A stretch of 8,901 bases of DNA from Campylobacterales bacterium (GTDB lineage: Bacteria; Campylobacterota; Campylobacteria; Campylobacterales; Sulfurovaceae): NCBI GenBank assembly GCA_014763905.1, contig JACXUN010000049.1, positions 1 through 8,901 on the forward strand, read 5' to 3'. A program made the position numbers and the translations under genes. This document shows, in pieces, positions 1-6,886 of the stretch (position 1 is the first letter of the stretch; each line of letters opens with the position of its first letter). A model generated the notes under the pieces. The model did not search any database. It was given only the letters and a program-made list of their open reading frames with translations, and was not told the DNA's origin.

Positions 1-2
1 TT

Positions 3-59
3 GAATTAGCTACGGCTAGTCCTACGAATTTTGATTTTTCAAATCTTACCTATTTTTAG
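3..59 (+). CDS. Possible C-terminal tail of an unidentified upstream gene (partial)
   Basis: A frame open from the left edge ends at TAG (57-59) and would encode the last 18 residues of a protein, starting ELATASPTNF and ending NLTYF. I do not recognise it. Eighteen open codons are expected by chance fairly often, so the main argument is only that something must lie upstream and that the frame is in the same direction as the operon. Sequence to the left of the window would settle it. Confidence 0.25.
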   Translation, partial: ELATASPTNFDFSNLTYF

Positions 60-175
60 GCTTCTGTGACTATGATATCCCGTCGAACTCAGGTTATAAC
101 GGCAGATTGGAACCAAACTACTCTAAACCTACCTGTTTACTCATTGGCAGTTGTAAAGGTTGGGGAAAACAGTAA

Positions 176-196
176 GTTTCCTTTTAAAAAGGAAAC
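176..196 (+). repeat. Perfect 10-bp inverted repeat (leader hairpin)
   Basis: GTTTCCTTTT at 176-185 and AAAAGGAAAC at 187-196 are exact reverse complements around one A. As RNA the stem would probably be 8 bp with a 5-base loop. It is AT-rich and is not followed by a T-run, so it is a poor intrinsic terminator on either strand. GGAAAAC at 164-170 could pair with the left arm and TTTCC at 200-204 with the right arm, giving competing folds. A role as attenuator, processing site or protein-binding site is possible but not shown. Confidence 0.6.
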
Positions 197-317
197 AAAT
201 TTCCAAAACACTCTCATTTATCCCCTTAAAACACCCTCTGTGAAAGTTAATCTCGGTACAATTGCGTTCCCTTTTGGTTAGGTAAGCCTATGTTGGGTGA
301 ACTAACGAGTTCTTTAT

Positions 318-321
318 AAGG
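318..321 (+). promoter_or_regulatory. Ribosome binding site of rpsJ
   Basis: AAGG lies 7 bases before the ATG of rpsJ at 329. It is the only purine-rich block close to the first start codon of the operon and supports the chosen start. Confidence 0.6.
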
Positions 322-328
322 TAAATAA

Positions 329-640
329 ATGGAAAAAATTAGACTTAAGCTTAAAGCTTATGATCACCGTGTTTTAGACAGATCAGTTGCTTCAATTGTT
401 GAAGCTGTTAGACGAACTGGTGCTGAGCTTAGAGGGCCGATTCCAATGCCAACTAAGATCAAAAAGTATACCGTTCTTAAATCTCCACACGTAAACAAAG
501 ATTCACGTGAGCAGTTTGAGATTAGAATTCACGCAAGAATGATTGACATCGTTTCTGCTACTTCAGAGACAATCGATTCACTTATGAAACTTGATTTGGC
601 TCCTGAAGTAGATGTTGAGATTCGATCAATGGACAAGTAG
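329..640 (+). CDS. rpsJ: 30S ribosomal protein S10 (NusE)
   Basis: S10 belongs to the head of the 30S subunit and, as NusE, also pairs with NusB in transcription antitermination complexes in bacteria where this was studied. The protein is 103 residues, the family's usual length. It opens with the typical [12 protein letters not shown] strand, continues with [15 protein letters not shown] (about 29-43), and carries the conserved loop [11 protein letters not shown] (about 52-62) that reaches into the head. The C-terminal part [14 protein letters not shown] fits the last strand. AAGG precedes the ATG by 7 bases. It is the first gene of the operon, as in most bacteria, with rplC beginning 10 bases after its stop codon. 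Confidence 0.98.
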   Translation: MEKIRLKLKAYDHRVLDRSVASIVEAVRRTGAELRGPIPMPTKIKKYTVLKSPHVNKDSREQFEIRIHARMIDIVSATSETIDSLMKLDLAPEVDVEIRSMDK

Positions 641-650
641 GAGCAGATAG

Positions 651-1232
651 ATGGAATTTATTATTGAAAAAATTGGTATGAGCCGAACGATTAACGTACC
701 AAGCGTTCCAGTTACACTATTAAAAGTGATCGAAACGAAAGTATGTGAAGTACGTGAAGACGGAAAAGCACTTGTCGCTTACAACAGCTCTAAGAAGATC
801 AACAAGAGTATTAAAGGGCAACAGGCAAAATATGGTGTTGACAAAGCCTTTAACAAGTTTATGACGATTCGTGTCGCCAAAGGTACAGAAGCGGGTGATT
901 ATAACACAGCAGCCTTGACAGAAGCAGCGGTAGTAAAAACATCGTTAAACACTAAAGGTAGAGGTTTCCAAGGTGCAGTAAAACGACACGGATTCGGTGG
1001 TGGACCAACTTCACACGGACATAGATTCGGTCGACGTGTCGGTTCTATCGGTAACTGTGAATGGCCAGGACGTGTTCAAAAAGGTCGAAAGATGCCAGGT
1101 CAATACGGAAATGTGCAAACAACCGTTAAAAATGAAGTGATTTCATTTGATGCTGAAAATGGAATTTTAGTTGTAAAAGGTTCAATCCCGGGTCATAACG
1201 GTGCCAGAGGATTGGTAAGGATTGTTAAATAA
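651..1232 (+). CDS. rplC: 50S ribosomal protein L3
   Basis: L3 binds 23S rRNA early in assembly and sends a long extension towards the peptidyl-transferase centre. The product is 193 residues, shorter than the 209 of E. coli. The diagnostic block spans about 103-153: [18 protein letters not shown], then [18 protein letters not shown] and [10 protein letters not shown]. Two differences stand out: V130 replaces the proline usual in RPGSIG, and E137 occupies the column of E. coli Gln150, the residue methylated by PrmB, if the ungapped alignment is right. AGGAG (639-643) overlaps the rpsJ stop codon and sits 7 bases before the ATG. Its stop codon shares one base with the rplD start (TAATG). Confidence 0.98.
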   Translation: MEFIIEKIGMSRTINVPSVPVTLLKVIETKVCEVREDGKALVAYNSSKKINKSIKGQQAKYGVDKAFNKFMTIRVAKGTEAGDYNTAALTEAAVVKTSLNTKGRGFQGAVKRHGFGGGPTSHGHRFGRRVGSIGNCEWPGRVQKGRKMPGQYGNVQTTVKNEVISFDAENGILVVKGSIPGHNGARGLVRIVK

Positions 1233-1822
1233 TGAATATTTCAGTAGTTAAAACAAGTGACCTCCCACAGAAGTTTTTAGAGGTTCACCCACATAACCTT
1301 TATTTATATTGTAAGTCATATGCGGCATCACTAAGAGCAAATACCGCTCAAGTAAAAAACCGTTCAATGGTGAGTGGTGGTGGTAAGAAGCCATTCAAAC
1401 AAAAAGGCGGCGGCCGTGCGAGACAAGGTTCGATTAGAGCTCCTCACTACAGAGGCGGTGGTGTTGTATTTGGTCCACAAAACAACCGAAACTATGAGCT
1501 CAAAGTAAATAAAAAGCAGAAGAAATTGGCTCTTTATTATGCGTTGGCAGAGTTGGCAGCGAATGAGGATTTGGCAATTGTAGATAATATCACAATCGAA
1601 TCCGGAAAAACAAAAGATGCTAAAGCATTTGTTGATGGTTTGGGACAAAGAGATGTATTGATTGTTAAAGAGCTAATCGATGACAAAACATTCATGGCAT
1701 TTAGAAACCTTCAAAACGCATACTTAATCGAAAGCAATGAACTCAACGCTTACCTTGCAGCTGCATATCATTCAGTTGTAATTGAAAAAGCAGTTTGGGA
1801 CAAATTAACACAAGAGGGCTAA
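1232..1822 (+). CDS. rplD: 50S ribosomal protein L4
   Basis: L4 has a globular domain on the outside of the 50S subunit and a loop that lines the peptide exit tunnel with L22. In E. coli it also represses its own S10 operon. The protein is 196 residues. The tunnel loop is visible at about 52-71 with [20 protein letters not shown], followed by a GGG-V-FGP turn; positions in this loop influence macrolide binding in other bacteria. The C-terminal half ends with a Rossmann-like region ([26 protein letters not shown]). The ATG overlaps the rplC TAA by one base, with AAGGA ending about 10 bases upstream, which suggests translational coupling. Self-regulation here is only an inference from E. coli. 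Confidence 0.98.
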   Translation: MNISVVKTSDLPQKFLEVHPHNLYLYCKSYAASLRANTAQVKNRSMVSGGGKKPFKQKGGGRARQGSIRAPHYRGGGVVFGPQNNRNYELKVNKKQKKLALYYALAELAANEDLAIVDNITIESGKTKDAKAFVDGLGQRDVLIVKELIDDKTFMAFRNLQNAYLIESNELNAYLAAAYHSVVIEKAVWDKLTQEG

Positions 1823-1823
1823 G

Positions 1824-2105
1824 ATGGCAGATATTACAGATATTAAATCAATAATGTATACAGAGAAGTCATTAGCACTTCAAGAAGAGGGTGTCATTGT
1901 GGTTCAAACTAGCCCGAGAATGACTAAAAACGGTCTTAAAGCGGTATTCCAAGAGTACTTCGGAATTAAGCCTCTTCGTGTTAACTCAATGAGAGTAAAC
2001 GGTAAAGTGAAGCGATTTAGAGGGGTAGCAGGTAAACGACCTGATACGAAAAAGTTCTATGTACAGCTTCCTGAAGATGCGAAAATCGAAAGTTTAGCAG
2101 TATAA
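1824..2105 (+). CDS. rplW: 50S ribosomal protein L23
   Basis: L23 lies at the mouth of the exit tunnel, where trigger factor and the signal recognition particle dock. It is 93 residues, within the usual 90-100. Recognisable parts are the N-terminal [14 protein letters not shown] helix, corresponding to the family's I-x-x-P-x-x-TEK motif with the proline replaced by methionine (IMYTEKS), and the later [18 protein letters not shown] segment (about 39-56) leading into the basic loop [29 protein letters not shown] (1813-1818) inside the end of rplD serves as ribosome binding site; only one base separates the rplD stop from this start. Order between rplD and rplB is the canonical one. Confidence 0.97.
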   Translation: MADITDIKSIMYTEKSLALQEEGVIVVQTSPRMTKNGLKAVFQEYFGIKPLRVNSMRVNGKVKRFRGVAGKRPDTKKFYVQLPEDAKIESLAV

Positions 2106-2118
2106 GGAGATAGAGTAA

Positions 2119-2946
2119 ATGGCAATTAAATCATATAAACCAACCACTCCAAGCCGACGATATATGACCAACTTAGACAGTGGTGATATTACTGCTAAAG
2201 CGAGTGTAAGAAGTCTACTAATCAAACTTCCAAGAAGTGCAGGTAGAAATAACAACGGTCGAATTACCTCTCGACACAGAGAAGGTGGAGCGAAAAAACT
2301 TTACCGAATCATCGATTTCAAAAGAAATAAATTTGGTATCGAAGGAACGGTTGCAACGGTTGAGTACGATCCGTACAGAAACTGTCGAATCTGTTTGGTT
2401 AACTATGTTGACGGTGAGAAGCGATATGTGCTTCAACCAAAAGGATTGAATGTCGGTGATAAAATCATGTCCGCTGAAGCAGGTCTTGATATCAAAACCG
2501 GTAACGCAATGAAATTGAAATCAATCCCGGTCGGTACCTTGGTACACAACATTGAGTTAAATCCAGGTCAGGGTGGAATCCTAGCACGAAGTGCCGGTGG
2601 ATATGCACAGATCATGGGTAGAGATGGTAAATATGTATCATTGAGACTTCCATCAGGTGAGATGAGATATGTTCTTGGTGAGTGTATGGCTACTATCGGT
2701 ACAGTTGGTAACGAAGATTGGGCAAACGTTATTGGTGGTAAAGCCGGTCGTCAAAGACATATGGGTATTCGTCCACAAACACGTGGTTCTGCTATGAACC
2801 CGGTAGATCACCCGCACGGTGGTGGTGAAGGTAAGAAAAACTCTGGACGACACCCGGTTACACCATGGGGTATGCCGACTAAAGGTTATAAGACTCGTAA
2901 GAAAAAAGCGAGCGACAAATTAATTATTTCTAAGAGAAAGAAGTAA
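2119..2946 (+). CDS. rplB: 50S ribosomal protein L2
   Basis: L2 is one of the most conserved ribosomal proteins; it binds 23S rRNA near the peptidyl-transferase centre and helps join the subunits. At 275 residues it matches the family length (273 in E. coli). The N-terminal half shows [17 protein letters not shown] and [16 protein letters not shown], the latter a wording I associate with Campylobacterota. The C-terminal signature [12 protein letters not shown] (about 227-238) contains the conserved His near 231 that matches E. coli His229, followed by RHPVTPWG and a lysine-rich tail. AAGGAG overlaps the rplW stop and lies 9 bases before the ATG. Its 24 arginine codons include 9 CGA, 11 AGA and 4 CGT. 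Confidence 0.99.
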   Translation: MAIKSYKPTTPSRRYMTNLDSGDITAKASVRSLLIKLPRSAGRNNNGRITSRHREGGAKKLYRIIDFKRNKFGIEGTVATVEYDPYRNCRICLVNYVDGEKRYVLQPKGLNVGDKIMSAEAGLDIKTGNAMKLKSIPVGTLVHNIELNPGQGGILARSAGGYAQIMGRDGKYVSLRLPSGEMRYVLGECMATIGTVGNEDWANVIGGKAGRQRHMGIRPQTRGSAMNPVDHPHGGGEGKKNSGRHPVTPWGMPTKGYKTRKKKASDKLIISKRKK

Positions 2947-2955
2947 GGGATTAAG

Positions 2956-3234
2956 ATGGCAAGATCAACTAAAAAAGGTCCATTTATTGACGAACACCTA
3001 AAGAAAAAAGTTCTCAAAGCAAAAGCAGAAGGTTCTCATAAGCCTATCAAAACATGGTCAAGAAGATCGGTTATCTTCCCTGAGTTCATCGGGTTAACCA
3101 TTAACGTTCACAACGGAAGACAATTTGTTCCGGTATTCGTTACTGAAAACCACGTTGGGTATAAACTCGGTGAATTCGCACCAACTAGAACATTTAAGGG
3201 CCACAAAGGTTCTGTTCAGAAGAAGGTAGGATAA
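2956..3234 (+). CDS. rpsS: 30S ribosomal protein S19
   Basis: S19 sits in the head of the 30S subunit beside S13 and contacts the large subunit and A-site tRNA region. The protein is 92 residues, the standard size. It begins [15 protein letters not shown], has [20 protein letters not shown] in the middle (about 35-54) and ends with the signature [16 protein letters not shown] (about 68-83). AAGGGA overlaps the rplB stop codon and is 5 bases before the ATG. rplV starts one base beyond its stop, so the pair is almost certainly co-translated. Confidence 0.98.
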   Translation: MARSTKKGPFIDEHLKKKVLKAKAEGSHKPIKTWSRRSVIFPEFIGLTINVHNGRQFVPVFVTENHVGYKLGEFAPTRTFKGHKGSVQKKVG

Positions 3235-3235
3235 T

Positions 3236-3562
3236 ATGAGTAGAGCAGTATTAAAGTTTACAAGAGTATCGCCGACTAAGGCAAGACTTATTGCTAGAGA
3301 AGTTCAAGGTATGAATGCAGAACTTGCATTGGCTTCACTTGAATTTATGCCAAACAAAGCAGCGGGTATTATTTCTAAAGTGATCGCTTCAGCGGTAGCT
3401 AACGGTGACTTTGAACCAGAAGAGGTCGTTATCACCAGTTGTCGAGTGGATAAAGCTGCGGTAATGAAACGATTTAGACCAAGAGCTAGAGGAACAGCAA
3501 CAAGAGTTATTAAGCCAACCTCACACATCATGGTAGAAGTAGCAAAAGCAAAGGAGGCGTAA
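3236..3562 (+). CDS. rplV: 50S ribosomal protein L22
   Basis: L22 forms part of the exit tunnel with L4 through a long beta hairpin. It is 108 residues, close to the E. coli 110. The N-terminal fold is clear from [18 protein letters not shown] (about 8-25). The extended hairpin lies near 72-92 with [19 protein letters not shown], then [10 protein letters not shown] closes the domain; this hairpin is the site of macrolide-resistance changes in other species, with nothing here that looks like a deletion or duplication. Its start comes one base after rpsS. The end of the gene (AAGGAGG at 3551-3557) doubles as the ribosome binding site of rpsC. Confidence 0.98.
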   Translation: MSRAVLKFTRVSPTKARLIAREVQGMNAELALASLEFMPNKAAGIISKVIASAVANGDFEPEEVVITSCRVDKAAVMKRFRPRARGTATRVIKPTSHIMVEVAKAKEA

Positions 3563-3563
3563 T

Positions 3564-4262
3564 ATGGGTCAAAAAGTCAATCCTATGGGTTTGAGACTTG
3601 GAATCAACCGAAACTGGGAATCACGATGGTTTCCAAAGAAAGAGCGAACATCAGGATTTATCGCTGAAGATTATCAAATCCGAAAGTTCCTTAAGAAAGA
3701 GCTTTTCTATGCGGGTGTTTCTAACCTTATTATTGAGCGAACCGCTAAAAAAGCAAGAGTAACGATCGTAACGGCACGACCTGGAATCATCATTGGTAAA
3801 AAAGGTGCAGACATTACTAAATTGAAAGACACATTGAGTGCTAAATTTGGTAAAGAGATTGCTCTTAACATCAAAGAAGAGAAAAAAGCACAAGCTTCAG
3901 CTCAATTGGCGGCTGAAAACGTTGCGACTCAATTGGAGCGACGGGTTGCTTTTAGACGTGCGATGAAAAATGTCATCAAAGGTGCGTTAAAGTCTGGTGC
4001 AAAAGGAATCAAAGTTTCGGTAGCAGGACGACTTGGCGGTGCGGAAATGGCGAGAACCGAGTGGTATCTTGAGGGACGTGTTCCATTGCATACACTCAGA
4101 GCAAAAATCGATTACGGATTTGCAGAAGCCCATACAACCTATGGAATTATCGGTATTAAAGTTTGGATCTTCAAAGGTGAAGTTCTTGCTAAAGGTATCC
4201 AAGCTGAGCCACAAGAAGAAAAAAAGGCTCCTAGAAAGCCATCCAGAAAAAGAGGTGAATAG
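3564..4262 (+). CDS. rpsC: 30S ribosomal protein S3
   Basis: S3 lies at the mRNA entry tunnel of the 30S subunit. The protein has 232 residues, nearly the same as E. coli. It begins [13 protein letters not shown], contains a type II KH domain with the loop [13 protein letters not shown] (about 72-84), and a C-terminal domain with [13 protein letters not shown] (155-167) and [11 protein letters not shown]131, R132 and K135 in AFRRAMKNV match in number and context the E. coli residues tied to mRNA unwinding at the entry site. The tail after about 213 is charged and proline-containing ([15 protein letters not shown]). AAGGAGG before the ATG is the strongest Shine-Dalgarno sequence of the first half of the operon. 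Arginine codons are 8 CGA, 8 AGA, 2 CGT and 1 CGG. Confidence 0.98.
   Translation: MGQKVNPMGLRLGINRNWESRWFPKKERTSGFIAEDYQIRKFLKKELFYAGVSNLIIERTAKKARVTIVTARPGIIIGKKGADITKLKDTLSAKFGKEIALNIKEEKKAQASAQLAAENVATQLERRVAFRRAMKNVIKGALKSGAKGIKVSVAGRLGGAEMARTEWYLEGRVPLHTLRAKIDYGFAEAHTTYGIIGIKVWIFKGEVLAKGIQAEPQEEKKAPRKPSRKRGE
4251..4257 (+). promoter_or_regulatory. Ribosome binding site that selects the rplP start
   Basis: AGAGGTG lies 7 bases before the ATG at 4265 and 13 bases before the next in-frame ATG at 4271. The spacing favours the first, giving the N-terminus [11 protein letters not shown] that I know from related L16 proteins. Confidence 0.65.
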
Positions 4263-4264
4263 TC

Positions 4265-4690
4265 ATGTTAATGCCTAAACGAACAAAATTTAGAAAAGTT
4301 ATGAAAGGGCGAAACCGAGGAAAGTCTTTTCGAGGAAATAAGATCGAGTTTGGTGAGTACGCGTTAAAAGCAATCTCAGCAGGTCGTATCAACTCAAGAC
4401 AGATCGAAGCCGCTCGTATTACCATGACGCGACGAATGAAGAGACAAGGGAAAAGCTGGATTCGTATTTTCCCAGATAAGCCATTGACCAAAAAGCCACT
4501 CGAAACCCGGATGGGTAAAGGTAAAGGTGGAGTTGAGATGTGGGTTGTGAATATTAAACCAGGTCGAATTCTTTTTGAAGTTGCCGGTGTACCTGAAGAG
4601 GTTGCAAGAGAAGCGTTAACACTAGCATTACATAAGTTCTCTGTTCAATGTAAAATTATTTCTGCAAAGGAAAGTAATGAAATATACTGA
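4265..4690 (+). CDS. rplP: 50S ribosomal protein L16
   Basis: L16 binds 23S rRNA near the A-site tRNA and is needed late in 50S assembly. The protein is 141 residues, slightly over the E. coli 136. It starts [11 protein letters not shown], continues with GRNRG and [24 protein letters not shown], and carries the signature [16 protein letters not shown] (about 78-93). R82 in that signature corresponds to the Arg81 hydroxylated in E. coli L16. A second ATG at 4271 is possible, but the upstream AGAGGTG fits 4265 better. The 3' end overlaps rpmC by 14 bases, the longest overlap in the window. Confidence 0.98.
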   Translation: MLMPKRTKFRKVMKGRNRGKSFRGNKIEFGEYALKAISAGRINSRQIEAARITMTRRMKRQGKSWIRIFPDKPLTKKPLETRMGKGKGGVEMWVVNIKPGRILFEVAGVPEEVAREALTLALHKFSVQCKIISAKESNEIY

Positions 4691-4868
4691 TATTCAAGGA
4701 AAAAGTGTAGAAGAGTTAACTGCTATGCTCAAAGAGAAGAAACTTGAGCTTTTTACACTTAAGGCGAAGCAAAGAACCATGCAGCTTACTAACACCAGTG
4801 AGCTCAGAGTTGCGAAAAAAGATATCGCGAGAATTCAAACAGCTATCACAGCTGCACAGTCTAATTAA
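4677..4868 (+). CDS. rpmC: 50S ribosomal protein L29
   Basis: L29 is a small two-helix protein near the exit of the peptide tunnel, next to L23, and forms part of the docking area for nascent-chain factors. It is 63 residues, typical for the family. The pattern [25 protein letters not shown] followed by [16 protein letters not shown] matches the antiparallel helices with the conserved IARI-T near the end. The ATG lies inside rplP, with AAGGAAAG (4667-4674) as ribosome binding site just upstream, also inside rplP. The overlap in another frame suggests coupled translation with L16. Start choice is secure because the next candidate would remove the first helix. Confidence 0.96.
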   Translation: MKYTDIQGKSVEELTAMLKEKKLELFTLKAKQRTMQLTNTSELRVAKKDIARIQTAITAAQSN

Positions 4869-4879
4869 GGGGTGAAAGA

Positions 4880-5128
4880 ATGCCAAAAAGACAAATAACT
4901 GGTACTGTGATTAAAATCGCCGGAGAGAAGACTGCTACCGTAGTGGTTGAGCGAAAAGTTCTTCACCCAAGATATCACAAGACTGTCAAAAGATTTAAAA
5001 AATATCTGATTCACGATGAGAAGGGAGAAGCTAAAGTTGGTGATACCGTCAGTGCTATCGAGTGCCGACCGATGTCAAAACGAAAAAGCTTTGAACTTTT
5101 AGCGATTCTAAAGGTAGGTGAAGAGTAA
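4880..5128 (+). CDS. rpsQ: 30S ribosomal protein S17
   Basis: S17 is a primary binder of 16S rRNA with an OB-like barrel, needed in early 30S assembly. The product is 82 residues, the usual size. The N-terminal barrel reads [29 protein letters not shown] split by a turn at about 14-16, and the family signature [20 protein letters not shown] (about 55-73) is intact. AAGGGGTG starts within the rpmC stop codon and lies about 5 bases before the ATG. In E. coli this gene ends the S10 operon; here its stop codon overlaps the rplN start (TAATG), so the S10 and spc clusters are fused. Confidence 0.98.
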   Translation: MPKRQITGTVIKIAGEKTATVVVERKVLHPRYHKTVKRFKKYLIHDEKGEAKVGDTVSAIECRPMSKRKSFELLAILKVGEE

Positions 5129-5496
5129 TGATCCAGGCGTTTACAAGATTAAATGTTGCTGATAACAGTGGTGCAAAAGAGGTTATGTGTATCAAGGTTC
5201 TTGGTGGATCTAAGAGACGATATGCTTCTGTAGGTGATGTGATTGTTGCTTCAGTTAAAAAAGCTCTTCCAACAGGTAAAGTAAAACGAGGTAAAGTTGT
5301 TAAAGCGGTTGTGGTACGAACCCACAAAGAGATTCAAAGAGAAAACGGTTCTTTGATCCGATTTGATGACAATGCAGCGGTAATTATCGATGATAAGAAA
5401 AACCCAATTGGTACACGTATTTTCGGACCGGTAGCGAGAGAGACTCGATATGCCGGATTTATGAAAATCGTATCTTTGGCTCCAGAGGTGTGGTAA
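5128..5496 (+). CDS. rplN: 50S ribosomal protein L14
   Basis: L14 lies at the subunit interface of the 50S particle and is the docking point of the ribosome silencing factor RsfS in species studied. It is 122 residues, one short of E. coli. Diagnostic segments are [20 protein letters not shown] (8-27), the basic stretch around [15 protein letters not shown] (about 51-65), [12 protein letters not shown] and [11 protein letters not shown] (about 95-105). AGGTG (5116-5120), inside rpsQ, precedes the ATG by 7 bases. In E. coli the spc operon has its own promoter before this gene; the one-base overlap with rpsQ leaves no separate intergenic space for one here. Confidence 0.98.
   Translation: MIQAFTRLNVADNSGAKEVMCIKVLGGSKRRYASVGDVIVASVKKALPTGKVKRGKVVKAVVVRTHKEIQRENGSLIRFDDNAAVIIDDKKNPIGTRIFGPVARETRYAGFMKIVSLAPEVW
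5484..5490 (+). promoter_or_regulatory. Ribosome binding site that selects the rplX start
   Basis: AGAGGTG ends exactly where a possible in-frame GTG start (5490) begins, so that GTG cannot use it. The ATG at 5496 lies 5 bases downstream at a workable distance and gives the expected [13 protein letters not shown]-terminus. Confidence 0.75.
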
Positions 5497-5732
5497 TGGC
5501 AAATAAAAAGTTTCAAATCAAAAAGGGTGATCAAGTTATGATCATCGCCGGTGATGACAAAGGTAAAACAGGCGAAGTACTTGCTGTATTCCCTAAAAAA
5601 GATGCCGTCATCGTTGCAGGATGCAAAATGGTTAAAAAAGCAATTAAACCAAATGAAGAGAATAAGAATGGTGGTTTCCAAAATAAAGAGATGCCAATCC
5701 ATATCTCTAACGTAAAAAAAGTAGAGGCGTAA
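5496..5732 (+). CDS. rplX: 50S ribosomal protein L24
   Basis: L24 starts 50S assembly by binding the 5' region of 23S rRNA and ends up near the tunnel exit. With the ATG at 5496 the protein has 78 residues, at the short end of the family (E. coli has 104), as I recall for Campylobacterota. The KOW motif is visible at about 9-36: [20 protein letters not shown], then the strand DAVIVAG. The C-terminal part [19 protein letters not shown] matches the usual E-x-P-I-H-x-S-N-V ending. The start overlaps the rplN stop by one base. An upstream GTG at 5490 would add two residues but falls on the ribosome binding site. Confidence 0.97.
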   Translation: MANKKFQIKKGDQVMIIAGDDKGKTGEVLAVFPKKDAVIVAGCKMVKKAIKPNEENKNGGFQNKEMPIHISNVKKVEA

Positions 5733-5736
5733 TCTT

Positions 5737-6282
5737 ATGAGTAGAATGAAGCAAAAGTACAATGACATCGTACCGGCTCTTAGAGAAGAGTTGGGTATCC
5801 AAAATGCGATGCAGACACCGAAGCTTGAGAAAATCGTGATCTCTGTTGGTGCCGGTAAAGAGGGTAAAGATAACAAATTGATCCAAAACATGGCAGACAC
5901 CATCTCTCTTATCGCTGGACAAAAAGCGGTAATCGTTCATGCTAAAAAATCGGTTGCCGGCTTTAAAGCGAGAGAGGGTTCACCAAGCGGTATCAAAGTT
6001 ACTCTAAGAGGAGCCAATATGTATAACTTCTTTGATAAGTTGGTATCGATTGCTCTTCCGCGTGTTAAAGACTTTAGAGGAACACCAAGAAAAGGGTTCG
6101 ATGGTCGAGGTAACTATAACTTCGGTTTAAGCGAGCAGCTTATGTTCCCGGAAGTGGTTTATGATAAAATCATCAAAACACACGGTATGAACATCACTAT
6201 GGTTACAAGCACTGATAACGACAAAGAGGCATTCGTCCTTTTAGAGAAAATGGGTATGCCTTTTGCTAAAGGGAAGAAATAA
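5737..6282 (+). CDS. rplE: 50S ribosomal protein L5
   Basis: L5 binds 5S rRNA together with L18 and forms the bridge between the central protuberance and the 30S head. It is 181 residues, very close to E. coli (179). The signature [14 protein letters not shown] is at about 28-41, followed by [23 protein letters not shown] (about 70-92), LPRVKDFRG (108-115) and the [16 protein letters not shown] block (125-140), all normal. AGAGGCG, inside the end of rplX, precedes the ATG by 7 bases; the gap to rplX is 4 bases. The stop overlaps the rpsN start in a TAATG. In E. coli, S8 represses the spc operon at the rplX-rplE junction; I see no comparable stem here by eye. Confidence 0.98.
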   Translation: MSRMKQKYNDIVPALREELGIQNAMQTPKLEKIVISVGAGKEGKDNKLIQNMADTISLIAGQKAVIVHAKKSVAGFKAREGSPSGIKVTLRGANMYNFFDKLVSIALPRVKDFRGTPRKGFDGRGNYNFGLSEQLMFPEVVYDKIIKTHGMNITMVTSTDNDKEAFVLLEKMGMPFAKGKK

Positions 6283-6467
6283 TGGCTAAAAAATCAATGA
6301 TAAATAAGCAGCAAAGACCTGCTAAATTCTCAACAAGAGCCTATTCACGATGCAGCATTTGCGGTAGACCACACTCTGTTTATAGAGATTTCGGTATCTG
6401 TCGTATCTGTTTAAGAAAAATGGCAAATGAGGGATTAATCCCTGGTATGAAAAAATCAAGCTGGTAA
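6282..6467 (+). CDS. rpsN: 30S ribosomal protein S14, zinc-binding type
   Basis: S14 completes the head of the 30S subunit next to S3, S10 and S19. This is the short 61-residue form. Two CxxC pairs, C24/C27 (CSICG) and C40/C43 (CRICL), give a four-cysteine zinc site, and the ending [17 protein letters not shown] is the typical C-terminus. The E. coli form is about 101 residues and lacks the cysteines, so this organism uses the C-plus version in its main operon. Some bacteria keep a second, cysteine-free copy for zinc starvation; that cannot be judged from this window. The ATG shares one base with the rplE stop, with AAGGGA upstream. Confidence 0.98.
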   Translation: MAKKSMINKQQRPAKFSTRAYSRCSICGRPHSVYRDFGICRICLRKMANEGLIPGMKKSSW

Positions 6468-6480
6468 GGAGAAGTAGAAG

Positions 6481-6876
6481 ATGATGACAGATATAATTGC
6501 AGACTCTCTTACTCGAATTAGAAATGCTGCACTAAGAAGATTAGACACTACTACTCTTCTCCACTCAAAAACGATTGAGGCAACTGTTTCTATTTTGGTA
6601 GACAAGGGTTACTTAGAGAGTTACAAAGTGAAAGAAGACGGAAACAAGAAGACTATTAAAGTGGTACTTAAGTACGATGAAAATGGTCATAGTGTTATTA
6701 ATGAGCTTAAAAAGATTTCTAAGCCTGGTCGACGTGTTTACCAAGGTACCAACGAAATCAGAAGTTTTAAAAACGGTTACGGAACACTTGTCGTATCTAC
6801 CAATAAAGGTGTACTTGCTAATGACGAAGCGTATAAGCAAGGTGTTGGTGGCGAAGTAATCTGTAGCATTTGGTAA
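6481..6876 (+). CDS. rpsH: 30S ribosomal protein S8
   Basis: S8 binds the central domain of 16S rRNA early in assembly; in E. coli it also represses the spc operon by binding its mRNA. The protein is 131 residues, the usual length. The N-terminus [16 protein letters not shown] is typical, and the C-terminal signature [20 protein letters not shown] (about 106-125) is complete, followed by VICSIW. AAGGAG (6466-6471) overlaps the rpsN stop and lies 9 bases before the first of two adjacent ATGs (6481, 6484); the first fits the spacing better, but the second would only remove one Met. Confidence 0.98.
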   Translation: MMTDIIADSLTRIRNAALRRLDTTTLLHSKTIEATVSILVDKGYLESYKVKEDGNKKTIKVVLKYDENGHSVINELKKISKPGRRVYQGTNEIRSFKNGYGTLVVSTNKGVLANDEAYKQGVGGEVICSIW

Positions 6877-6886
6877 GGAGTAGAGT

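Larger units (their letters stand above)
60..328 (+). promoter_or_regulatory. 5' leader / intergenic region upstream of the ribosomal protein operon
   Basis: This 269-base stretch before rpsJ has no recognisable gene. It is the only place in the window with room for a promoter and an untranslated leader, since all later gaps are 13 bases or less. A frame at 66-281 (GTG start at 66, ATG at 72) could encode 71 residues, but it has only a weak TAGG upstream, no family resemblance and a composition I would not trust as protein. Three hexamers match TATAAT at five of six bases (71-76, 95-100, 257-262), none with a clear -35 partner, so I do not choose a promoter. In E. coli the corresponding S10 leader carries L4-dependent attenuation; whether this leader does anything similar is unknown. 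Confidence 0.6.

Noticed and set aside
176..196. Intrinsic terminator of an upstream gene
   Set aside because: The stem is AT-rich and no T-run follows on either strand.
205..239. Direct repeat AAAACAC at 205-211 and 228-234, spaced 23 bases, as an operator pair
   Set aside because: Seven bases in a low-complexity A/C-rich stretch; likely chance.
71..262. TATAAT-like hexamers at 71-76, 95-100 and 257-262 as promoter -10 boxes
   Set aside because: Each matches five of six bases, but none has a convincing -35 or extended -10 and such matches are common in AT-rich sequence, so no promoter is called.
1364..1648. Minus-strand open frame opposite rplD, and other minus-strand frames across the window (such as 5334-5903)
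   Set aside because: They lie opposite well-supported ribosomal protein genes and have no recognisable features; they are shadows.
2534..2545. GTACC-TT-GGTAC palindrome in rplB
   Set aside because: The 2-base centre cannot form a loop, and the bases are explained by coding for the conserved L2 sequence.
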